Shown here: positions 56,759-64,000 of the stretch, piece after piece
Numbering within the stretch: the stretch's first letter is position 1
How the letters are laid out: the number at the start of each line of letters is the position of its first letter
Assembly: GCA_943787595.1 (NCBI GenBank)
Contig: CALSNA010000003.1
Location: 186,001 to 250,000, forward strand
From: an uncultured Pseudomonadales bacterium
GTDB lineage: Bacteria > Pseudomonadota > Gammaproteobacteria > Pseudomonadales > Balneatricaceae
Direction of reading: 5' to 3'
Length of the DNA: 64,000 nt
The notes under the pieces: model-generated
What the model saw: only the letters and a program-made list of their open reading frames with translations
The model's database searches: none
Told to the model about the DNA's origin: nothing
Program-made: the position numbers and the translations under genes

Positions 56759-57476
56759 AAATAAATGTGAAGACCTTAATTGCCACGTCTTTCATTTACG
56801 TTTTCAGGCATCTCAAGCACACAATCCTGGCAGTAAGCAACTTACTCGTTGCCACTCTGGCTTTACCATTTGCCATTCACCAAAAACCAGAGCATAGTCA
56901 ACTGCTTAAATTCAATGGCGAAATCAAGCCCATGCGCCCTTTCTTAGCAGCATCAATGTCGATATACAAAGCGGCATACTTAACCCAGTAGATTGGACAG
57001 GGTGGATAGTACGTTACGACAAACGTGGTGCCATCCACCCTTGAGAGACTATATAGAATCCAGGTTAACCGCCAATATCAGCTAACACCTTTACCTGCAC
57101 TTTTGTTGCCAAACCAAAACATCAGCATAAGCTGGGAACTTTACCTGCCAAAAAAATACGCAAATAACAGTGGGATGGAATAATTTTACGGTTATCGGCC
57201 AGCTTCTGTAAAAAATAACAGAGGAAATCTTTGTTGTTTTTACAGAATCTGGCGTTTTTATTGTAGTCGGTGCCTGTCGTCGTTATCACTTATCAAAATC
57301 TAACTCTTTTGAATATTTATTTCTTGCTTACATCAAATTACCTCAATTAACACAAAGTATGCTTAACAGGGGTATTTATGTCTTTTAGACTGTTTTATTG
57401 TTGGTAATCTAATTTGATATCCAATCTCAGGCAGTCTAAGATGGTAAACAAACAAGATTACTGAGGAGAAAATAAA
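56759..57476. other. About 720 bases with no supported gene
   Basis: A plus-strand frame at about 56767-56991 reads like a short hydrophobic peptide, but has no good start or homology. A nested hairpin lies at 57000-57040 with outer arms GGGTGGAT and ATCCACCC and inner arms ACGTT and AACGT. No T run follows it. Confidence 0.4.
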
Positions 57477-58265
57477 GTGCAATTCATAGGTATCAGGAAA
57501 GCTGTGTTGGCACTGTTGTTATGTATGTCAATGATTCCGGTAAGCAATGCGCGTGAGTGTAATGATAGCGCAGCCAGGGCGAAAGTCGTCATGGCTGCCA
57601 TCAGTGATTTGATGGCTGTTGGATCTCGAAATGCACTTTTGGATAATTACATAATCCAGCGATTGAATATTACAGGTGTAAAGTCCGCAGATGATATAAG
57701 AAAAATATTGGATAGCGACAGGCGTTTTGAACTGTTCATCGATTGTTTACTAACTTTAACTGATGCTGACATCCCACCTGTTTTTCAGTACATCGCAGCA
57801 CGGGAGCGTACTGCAGATGTCATTAGGAGAGAGGTAGGCCGCTTTGTAAAATTTGCGAAGTTTAAACAAGCATGGATTGGCCCACCGGTTCAGCCTGTTT
57901 ACCCATCGGTGCTGGGTAGTGCGGCTGAAGACCTGAGTCATTTAATAGAAGGAGCATTGAGGGCAGGTATATTTACTTGGAGCGAACAATCTGTAGCTTC
58001 AGGAAATTATGGCCTTAATGCGGAGATTACCTTCAAATATGGAATTCCGGTGGGGTTACCGGGAGCATTTCCCAAGATAACCATCCCAGATACCGTGCGC
58101 ATTCACCGCCACGGGGAAGTGGTGCATTTTAAACCCAATGCCCATGAACGCTACCCTACCACACAATCGTTAAACGTATACATAAGAGACACGACGAGGG
58201 AAATACAATCACGTAATGCAAAAAAACAGAATAAGGTGACCGATTGGCTCCGCTATACGCCCTAA
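57477..58265 (+). CDS. Secreted protein of unknown function
   Basis: This 262-residue protein starts with GTG preceded by a strong GAGGAG site. A clear signal peptide covers residues 1-25 (basic start, AVLALLLCMSMI core, VSNA cleavage). The mature part has one or two Cys near its N-terminal half and a mixed alpha/beta pattern, with a basic C-terminal tail. I recognise no family. The gene has an intact frame and a terminator hairpin downstream, so unlike its neighbours it appears alive. A role outside the cytoplasm is all that can be inferred. Confidence 0.8.
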   Translation: MQFIGIRKAVLALLLCMSMIPVSNARECNDSAARAKVVMAAISDLMAVGSRNALLDNYIIQRLNITGVKSADDIRKILDSDRRFELFIDCLLTLTDADIPPVFQYIAARERTADVIRREVGRFVKFAKFKQAWIGPPVQPVYPSVLGSAAEDLSHLIEGALRAGIFTWSEQSVASGNYGLNAEITFKYGIPVGLPGAFPKITIPDTVRIHRHGEVVHFKPNAHERYPTTQSLNVYIRDTTREIQSRNAKKQNKVTDWLRYTP

Positions 58266-58389
58266 TAGAACATGATCGGCTGATAAAATATAAATGTGGG
58301 AAAAACATGTACACCTGATGTGAAGGAGAAGAACGGAAAAGGCACCTATAAATGTGCCGGGGCGAGGCAAACATCCTCACCCATACCGA

Positions 58390-58424
58390 AAGGCGGACTG
58401 GTGAGGGCCGCCTTCATTGTTTTT
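58390..58424 (+). terminator. Rho-independent terminator after the secreted-protein gene
   Basis: Stem AAGGCGG/CCGCCTT around an 11-base loop, followed by CATTGTTTTT on the plus strand, about 125 bases after the gene at 57477. Confidence 0.75.
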
Positions 58425-58548
58425 AGCACATTCCGTTTTTGTGCTCCATAAAAAAATAGCCTCCAGTGTTTTCAAGTGGGACAGGCATCTACTTTTTTAT
58501 CATCAGCTATAATACCTAAAAGCAAATCAACGCCAAAAGGAATTAGCG

Positions 58549-59100
58549 ATGACCAGAGCCATAAAATACCTTGTCTGTATTGAGGAAACCCCTTACCACC
58601 ATATCACTTCATGCTGTGTGCGGCGCTCTTCTTTATGTGGTTATGATAATCAAAGCAGCCATGACTACGAACACTGCTGTGGCTGGATTGAAGAACATAT
58701 ACACATATTAAGCTCTATCTCTGCCATTGAATTCGCACCTATGCCATCACCAGATCTTTCAAGGCCAATTGGTGATACAGATACACCTCTCTGGCCCAAC
58801 TGAACACCGTCAAGGATACCATGTAAGTATGCCTTCGACACCCTAGTAACCTTGGATGGTTCATGAAATGCCTCAACGAAACCATTGCCAGAATGACCAA
58901 TAAAGAGGATGCCTGCACAGATTACTTTTGGGAATTATGCTATAAATCCCAGTGTTTAAAGACAGAACAAGCCCTTTTGTCCTGTATGGCTTATATGGAT
59001 CTTAATCCAGTTAGAGCCAATATGGTCACCACCCCTGAAACCTCCGAGTATACAGTCATCAAGTAACGTATCGTCCCCTCTATGGATTTACCAGCCGCCA
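58549..59100 (+). pseudogene. REP-associated tyrosine transposase (RAYT) remnant
   Basis: A first frame (58549-58803) reads like the N terminus of a Y1 transposase of the RAYT/IS200-like group, with ETPYHHITSCCVRRSSLCG and YEHCCGWIEEHIHILSS. It then shifts frame and loses the catalytic middle, including the HUH motif. A second frame (58863-59066) continues the C-terminal part with MKCLNETIARMTNKED and YMDLNPVRANM, ending in stops. Such enzymes spread REP palindromes. This copy is dead. Confidence 0.8.
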
Positions 59101-59224
59101 TTCAACAATAACTGGAGCAGGGCCAATTTAGGCATGGCATATTGGCGATGATAATTTGTCATGGCACATATGCCGCAAAGATACTGTGTCAAAATCACCA
59201 CTCCTGCGAGTTCAAATGAACTTT

Positions 59225-59470
59225 TCTGAGACTATCGTTGCTCAACAGGATTAAAGTCAGGGCAGTGAAGTACAAGCCATTCAAGCTCAAGGCCAGATTA
59301 TTCAAGTGCTACAGCCATGTCCGTATGTTTAACAAAGCGGGCATGATCCATAAAGACAAAAGCAGTTGCGGGTCATACGGAAACCAGCCATTGGGTCAGC
59401 CATGGCATTGATCCACCCCTCAAATACCAATCCTTAATACCATAGCCATCTTACCTATGGCAGAAATAAC
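59225..59470 (-). mobile_element. IS630-like transposase remnant
   Basis: The minus strand encodes FVFMDHARFVKHTDM and, after an in-frame stop, ELEWLVLHCPDFNPVEQ. These match the second Asp and the final D-x-N-P-x-E blocks of IS630/Tc1-type DDE transposases. Frameshifts and stops are present and no terminal repeats could be found. Confidence 0.55.
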
Positions 59471-60434
59471 TGTGCGTCCACAGCTATTCCCGGGCACACC
59501 CACTGTCATCCACAATTACCATGATTTAACCTGCTAATTCATAAGAGCTTATTCTGGTTTGCAAGTCTATGCAGACCTGCCCGTGTGCCTTTGGATATTT
59601 GGCGTTTTTTGTAGTGAATTACTAACCATTGTAGACCATAACCCATAGCTCTTTCGGCTAAGCCTAATAGTTTAGATGGTTCCCATGAATACTGATAGGG
59701 GCAGTTCAAGGTCGTTGATGAATTGTTCCATATCCAGTTTAGCGTCTGGCTTATGGCAAGTCATACTCGGAGGCATTTTTACTTGCTAGTGAAACAGGGT
59801 ACTTATGGGTACATTAAACTGCTGACTGGTAGGTTCAAGTGGCAGGCTAACCTTGTCTTTTGTGGAGGAATATTAGGGGTAGTATGCCATGCTACAGATC
59901 ATGGCCTGCGATAAACCTGTATTTTGATCAAGAATCACAACATACCCGTCACCAAATAAATAAATCACTCAACATCCAGCCGAAGATAAGTAGCCAGGTT
60001 AGGAGTATCTGTGACACTGTGTAAAATACTCTGCTGTGCAGTTAACAACCGCGTTCCGGCCAAATCGTTATGGGCATGTTTGCAATGGGTTTATCTCATG
60101 CAGCTCTGTGCCCCCGAACGGCCTCTGCTGTAGCTTAGCAAGGAATGCTATCTATCGTATGTTGGCTTTCAATTCGTTAGGAAAGATTTGACCTGGTGAA
60201 TAGTTCGCGATGTTAAAAATAGTAAACAACTGCAAACTGAAAGCTTTCTCCGGATTGGCCTAAGATAAAAGATGGGTTAGCATCATATCATTCACCTGCC
60301 CATCCAAAGTACAAATTCAGGTTAGGGCAGTCCACATCACCCACATTGCAGGTGGTATCTGGAGGGTATTCTGAGATCAATAGGCAGCTTAATCGTGTAT
60401 CAAACGAGACCAAATAAATTACAAAAAAATTGCA
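59471..60434. other. About 960 bases of decayed sequence
   Basis: Several short coherent minus-strand frames occur, such as AGTRLLTAQQSILHSVTD ending at about 59970 and GDVDCPNLNLYFGWAG near 60310, but none is identifiable or intact. I read the stretch as relics of several elements next to the IS630-like fragment. Confidence 0.4.
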
Positions 60435-60929
60435 TTGGAAAATAAAATTTCTGACTCAGAAGAAAATAAAGATATCACTAACAGCACACTTTCACTACGC
60501 GTTGCTTTGGCCATTTTTTCTGCTATAGCTTTTCAGTTGTTTGGAGTAGTGTGGTATTTCTCTAAACTGGATTCCCGTGTCACCGCAATTGAAAGTGACG
60601 TGTATAAGCATCTTCAAATTGAAATTGGAGGATTGAATTACGAAGCTATTGGATCACGATTCATGACACTCGAAATGAGTTTTACAACCCTAGAAGAGGA
60701 TTTTAAAGGACTAAGGGGACGAATCGACAGTGAAGGCACAAAATATACTAAAATCAAAACAGAATTTAATGCCCTAAGAGATCGAATTTATAATGGTAAA
60801 GGCCGCAACAATGACGATGTGCTGATTATAAAAAAAGATATTGAAATGATAAATTATAAACTGAAAAGTTTCATACAAAAAAGTCAGCAATCCGAGATAC
60901 TATACAATGATCATCGGTATAATTTGTGA
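60435..60929 (+). CDS. Membrane-anchored coiled-coil protein, unknown
   Basis: This 164-residue protein has one predicted membrane helix at about residues 22-43 (LRVALAIFSAIAFQLFGVVWYF) after a charged N terminus, then a long alpha-helical region with coiled-coil character (RVTAIESDVYKHLQ, FTTLEEDFKGLRGRIDS). The frame needs a TTG start and has no clear ribosome site. The layout is common in phage and toxin-antitoxin neighbourhoods, but no family is recognised. It could be a remnant of a longer gene. Confidence 0.5.
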   Translation: MENKISDSEENKDITNSTLSLRVALAIFSAIAFQLFGVVWYFSKLDSRVTAIESDVYKHLQIEIGGLNYEAIGSRFMTLEMSFTTLEEDFKGLRGRIDSEGTKYTKIKTEFNALRDRIYNGKGRNNDDVLIIKKDIEMINYKLKSFIQKSQQSEILYNDHRYNL

Positions 60930-61039
60930 TGTATTGTTGTAATTAATTCAATTAATTGCTCTGTAATTTAAGCATGGAGGGAGAGTGTCGTCGTGTGGGC
61001 ATAATACATTCCAATGTAGTAGTTCAGACCCGATCTGAC

Positions 61040-61170
61040 CGTCACCAGTTTTTTTGGGTGTATTGTCAGATTAGATCTGGTCTAGACTCCTCTCAAACCA
61101 GTTCAGCTTACCATCGAGCGAAGTATCTGTTGGTGTTCTGTCATTGTTGTCGTAATCGATCCAGCCGCCC
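61040..61170 (-). mobile_element. IS3-type transposase C-terminal remnant
   Basis: The minus strand reads GGWIDYDNNDRTPTDTSLDG then KLNWFERSLDQI and stop. WI-x-Y-NN-x-R is the conserved C-terminal block of IS3/IS481-family integrase-type transposases. Only about 33 codons remain, with the element's end just beyond. Confidence 0.6.
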
Positions 61171-61277
61171 AGATCTTTTTAGATTTTGCAAAATTTTGCA
61201 AAAAAAATTTACATTTCCATAAATTGTTACAACCTCTGTAAGGTGGGTTTATTTTCTAACAACGTGTTATTGTAAAT

Positions 61278-61508
61278 ACTACATCTATAGGCGTTTCCGT
61301 TAACATTCCCGTAGAGCTAGGAAAAATGCTAGACAAAGTTTCACGGGCTGAGGAAAGGTCTAAAAACTACTACATCAAAAAAGAGTTAGAGTAATTATTG
61401 AGGGATAAGCTTGAAGATTATGAAGAAGCCAAACAAGCTCATGATGCTTTTATAGCATCGGGTGAAAAAAGTGTTCCTTTTGAAGAAGTTTTTAGACACG
61501 TAAAATAG
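61278..61508 (+). pseudogene. RelB-type antitoxin remnant
   Basis: The frame reads SVNIPVELGKMLDKVSRAEE, then RSKNYYIKKELE, a stop, and LLRDKLEDYEEAKQAHDAF followed by SGEKSVPFEEVFRHVK. This is the ribbon-helix-helix plus toxin-wrapping helix of the RelB/DUF6290 antitoxins. One in-frame TAA and the missing start codon make it a pseudogene. The RelE-like toxin remnant follows by five bases. Confidence 0.7.
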
Positions 61509-61513
61509 CTAAT

Positions 61514-61798
61514 ATAACGTGGACGTTTGAATTTTCAAAGAAAACTGAAAAGTAGTTTCAAAAGCTTGATGATAAAATATAGTCAAGAATAAACAAGGCT
61601 GTTTTTGAAAGTCTGGTAATCAATCCAAAATTAGCCCTTATCCCTCTAACTGGCGATAAATGAGGGTTTTATAAATTTAGGGTATGGGATTATAAGCTCT
61701 TGTGCTCAAGAGACGACGAAAAGCTTCATGTTTTAGTTGTGAAAGTTAAACATAGATGGGAAGTTTATAGAGGACAAAGCAAATACACGTATTTGTAA
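61514..61798 (+). pseudogene. RelE-type toxin remnant
   Basis: The frame WTFEFSKKTEK, FQKLDD, ALIPLTGDK, GFYKFRVWDYKLL and LHVLVVKVKHRWEVYR is a near-complete RelE/ParE mRNA-interferase fold, interrupted by three in-frame stops (TAG, TAG, TGA). The conserved basic residues and the C-terminal HRxEVYR block are visible. It is dead and paired with the RelB remnant upstream. Confidence 0.8.
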
Positions 61799-62013
61799 GT
61801 CATTCTTGGGCATACTCAAATCATTATGATACGTTGTCAGGCTGGATTTTTAATAAAAAATGGAGTGTTGGGCAAGCGCCATTGGATTTTAGAGATTTTT
61901 CAGTTCCCAAAAATGACCCTATTCACAATACCGCAAATGACGCTCAATTAAAGAATGCGATACACAATAAAATTTCAAGTCATAGAGGAGATAGAAAAAG
62001 ATTGGGATATTAA
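61783..62013 (+). pseudogene. Truncated TIR-like protein (DUF1863, ThsB-type) fragment
   Basis: The frame reads IHVFVSHSWAYSNHYDTL, then PLDFRDFSVPKNDPIHNTAN and AQLKNAIHNKISS, ending at a TAA. This is the N-terminal half of the MTH538/DUF1863 TIR-like family, typified by ThsB of Thoeris anti-phage systems, which make a cyclic-ADP-ribose-type signal. It lacks a start codon and the C-terminal half. Its first codons overlap the RelE remnant, so a deletion joined the two. No ThsA gene is present nearby. Confidence 0.72.
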
Positions 62014-62189
62014 ACCGTTTTTTTCTTAGTGGACGCATTTTAAGTCCAAGAAAAAAGGCGTATTTTTCCGAATAAGCCCCATCTACTTAAAAGTTAGTAC
62101 ACTCATCATAACTTTTGTGTGTGCCTGGGTATATATTTTGGTTAGTCTTATTGACTGCGTATAAAAAATTATACTTTCTGCACTATATG
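62014..62189. other. Short gap with an inverted repeat
   Basis: A hairpin of about 38 bases at 62019-62056 pairs TGGAC with GTCCA and an outer T-rich arm with an A-rich arm. The arm order is wrong for a standard terminator on the plus strand. Confidence 0.4.
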
Positions 62190-63006
62190 CATAAAGCAAC
62201 ATGAAGCTGAACATCAGGCAATGGTTAAAACACAGGCTGAACGACAGGCACAGCGTGAACTTGAGTACGCCAGCCAGTTGTTGATACAACAGAAAAATCT
62301 GGCCAATCTGGGGGTTATAACAGCTGAGCGGTGGTGTAACGCAAACACTCCATGTTCCAGAACGGCTGCGGGAGCAATTAAGCCAGATCGAAACCATGCA
62401 TGACCACATGCACCTTGCAGCTGAGCGGCTGAAGGCACTGTCAGATGCGCTCAGAGCTCTGGAGCAGGCTGAATACTGCCCATCAAAAACTGTGGACCTG
62501 AATGACGTGATCCGCGAATCTATCGTGATTACACAAGTTAGGGGTTCGGCCAGCATTAAGAGCAATCTGGGTGATCTGCCCCCCGTATCCTGTTTTCGAA
62601 CTCGAATAGGACAGGTGGTGACCAATCTAATCAGTAACACCATGGATGTTTTGGCTGCGCAGCCAGCAAAGCAGGGCCACGGGATCCACCAGGGCAAAAT
62701 AGAAATCACCAGCACGCCTTAATGACGGTATCAGATAACGGTCTAGGGGTAGCGGAAGCATTACAGAGCAAGATTTTTGATCAGTTTTTTACCACCAGAC
62801 CAGCAGGCATTGGCACAGGATTGGGCTTAAACCTGTGTGAGCAGATTATCAACAGTCACGGCGGCACCATTGCTGTGGATCATTCCCCTACCCTTGGCGG
62901 AGCCCGTTTTCTGGTGTTGTTGCCGGTACAAGATGCAGGCGACCATTGCGTAACACCATTAGCAACCCTTGCATGGCAAGGCAGTGGTTCATTTATAGTG
63001 GGATAA
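62190..63006 (+). pseudogene. Sensor histidine kinase remnant
   Basis: Three frames form one broken kinase. The first gives a coiled-coil signalling helix (TQAERQAQRELEYASQLL) leading to LANLGVITA, where the H box should follow, but the phospho-acceptor His is lost. The second (to 62722) has NLISNTMDVLA, the N box. The third (62722-63006) has DNGLGV, FDQFFTTRPAGIGTGLGLNL and SHGGTIAVDHSP, the G1, F and G2 boxes. With the His box gone and two frame changes it is inactive. No response regulator is seen. Confidence 0.8.
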
Positions 63007-63012
63007 GTATGA

Positions 63013-63035
63013 GCCATTGCGAAGCAATGGTAGTT
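63013..63035 (+). terminator. Weak hairpin after the kinase remnant
   Basis: Stem CCATTGC/GCAATGG with a three-base GAA loop, followed by TAGTTTTA. A plausible but weak terminator. Confidence 0.4.
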
Positions 63036-63547
63036 TTATGAAGTCAAATCAGGCCCCCTGATCAAACTTCAACCCGTTCTTGCAGTTTTATGCTAATCTT
63101 TACCAGGCATTAAGTTATTTTGGGTTAAAAATAATTAATCAACTGATGATAAGTGGTATTTAACAAGATTGATCACCCTGTTACGACTCCCATGACTGGT
63201 TATTTATTGCTAGAGATCAGATTAACCGGATCAGCTTATTTGCATCAAGATAGCCAATTTGCTCATACCACTTTTATTGACACATCAATCAGTTAGCACT
63301 GATTCATTCAAATTATTTTGATGGTTCAGATACAGGCAGCACTGTGCCTGCATGACCAATGTCAGGCATAGCTTCATAAATAAAACAGCGTATCCCGGAA
63401 AAATACAGTGATTAACATGATAAATAATAAAAATTGTAAAAATATTATTCTAAGCTAAAATTAATGATGTTGTGGCTACCTTGGCATGGCCTAAGGTAGG
63501 ATATTAATCAGCATTATCTGGAGCACACCAGGCAACAGGATACCGGA
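63036..63547. other. Intergenic region before gspC
   Basis: About 510 bases with no gene. It should contain the promoter of the type II secretion operon, but no clear consensus boxes were identified. Confidence 0.4.
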
Positions 63548-64000
63548 ATGGGTGCGATACCTTATGAAAGACCCAAGCCTATAGCACCCCGTTTAATATT
63601 ATGGGGGCTCTGTTTGGCGTTAGGCCTGGGGCTGGCCCGTATCAGTTGGTCAATTCACATATTATGGTTATTTGAACCCAAACCACCACCAGCGATCATG
63701 TTGCAGCAGTCTCACAAACTATCGGTTTCCAGTCTTGCGGACAAGCTGGTCAACGCTAATCTATTTGGCATTGAGATACATCAGCCGATTACAACAGCCC
63801 TTGAAATAATTCCACCATCACCGCTTGATATCGTTATCAAAGGCCTGTTAACCTCATCTGGTGCTAACACTAATGTCGCTATTTTATCGATCAATGACCA
63901 GGCTGAGCAGGTCTTTCAAACTGGAGATACCATAACCTACAATAGCCAACTGCAGCAAATTTTGCCCAATTGCGTGTTAATCAGTCAACAGGGCGCATTA
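63548..64000 (+). CDS. gspC: Type II secretion system protein GspC, 5' part
   Basis: GspC is the inner-membrane clamp that links the type II secretion platform to the GspD secretin. The frame from the ATG at 63548 stays open for 151 codons to the window edge. It has one membrane helix at about residues 15-42 and a Pro-rich linker, then SLADKLVNANLFGIE and the homology-region domain with IKGLLTS, a central Gly-Asp and the VLIS…GAL strand pattern. gspD should follow. Intact sequence here suggests the system is kept, unlike the decayed genes just before. Confidence 0.85.
   Translation, partial: MGAIPYERPKPIAPRLILWGLCLALGLGLARISWSIHILWLFEPKPPPAIMLQQSHKLSVSSLADKLVNANLFGIEIHQPITTALEIIPPSPLDIVIKGLLTSSGANTNVAILSINDQAEQVFQTGDTITYNSQLQQILPNCVLISQQGAL

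Noticed and set aside
56647-56991. A 114-codon plus-strand frame upstream of grpE
   Set aside because: It covers the grpE start and heat-shock promoter on the other strand. The later part looks faintly like a signal peptide but cannot be supported.
60956-61222. An 88-codon plus-strand frame
   Set aside because: It lies antisense to the IS3-type C-terminal block and has no supporting features.
61278-61798. Stop-codon reassignment to explain frames with TAA, TAG and TGA
   Set aside because: All three stops occur inside remnants, while every core gene ends at a normal stop and none contains internal stops. Decay is the simpler reading.
62083-62715. A 210-codon minus-strand frame
   Set aside because: It is antisense to the histidine kinase remnant, whose N, G1 and G2 boxes on the plus strand are clear. 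The minus text has no family pattern.

Overview
The window looks like part of the chromosome of a gammaproteobacterium with moderately low GC and low coding density. Two blocks follow the order typical of Pseudomonas and related orders: sdhC-sdhD-sdhA-sdhB-sucA-sucB-lpd-sucC-sucD, and grpE-dnaK-dnaJ-dapB-carA-carB-greA-yhbY-rlmE-ftsH-folP-glmM-tpiA-secG-tRNA-Leu. Housekeeping genes are full length. Between them lie long empty stretches, decayed genes with in-frame stops, frameshifted accessory genes and fragments of insertion sequences. I infer a lineage in genome reduction, perhaps host-associated; the species cannot be named from the sequence.

Layout. 1-3135: a decayed membrane protein, a small phosphatase/sulfurtransferase-like gene and uvrB. 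4115-15952: the TCA cluster on the minus strand. 16453-32084: a 15.6-kb myo-inositol region. A minus-strand operon (rpiR-type regulator, then iolC-DUF2090, iolD, iolB, iolE, iolG and a PhyH-type dioxygenase) faces a plus-strand operon (sugar ABC transporter, a second dehydrogenase, a second kinase, a second iolB and a class II aldolase). Together they encode uptake and nearly the whole route from inositol to DHAP plus malonic semialdehyde, with several steps duplicated. No iolA is visible. 32350-35547: a small secreted remnant, a frameshifted Sel1-repeat protein, and a GC-richer phage-like island with a baseplate-spike protein and three small membrane proteins. 35586-38059: a zinc-homeostasis cluster (CobW GTPase, DUF1826 protein, dead Fur/Zur-type regulator). 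38458-39035: an Rhs remnant beside tRNA-Leu.

39489-56678 is the housekeeping block, ending in the heat-shock genes. grpE and dnaK each have a good sigma-32 type promoter. 56759-63006 is an accessory graveyard: an unknown secreted protein, a REP-associated transposase remnant, IS630-like and IS3-like transposase fragments, a membrane/coiled-coil protein, a dead RelB-RelE pair, a truncated TIR-like (Thoeris ThsB-type, DUF1863) fragment and a broken sensor histidine kinase. The window ends inside gspC, the likely first gene of a type II secretion operon.

The most notable items are the two-module inositol region with an added dioxygenase, the ThsB-like fragment fused into a RelBE remnant, the zinc cluster whose regulator is broken, and the run of small indels that disrupt accessory genes but not core genes. 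Those indels could be early pseudogenization or residual consensus errors; the sequence alone cannot tell.
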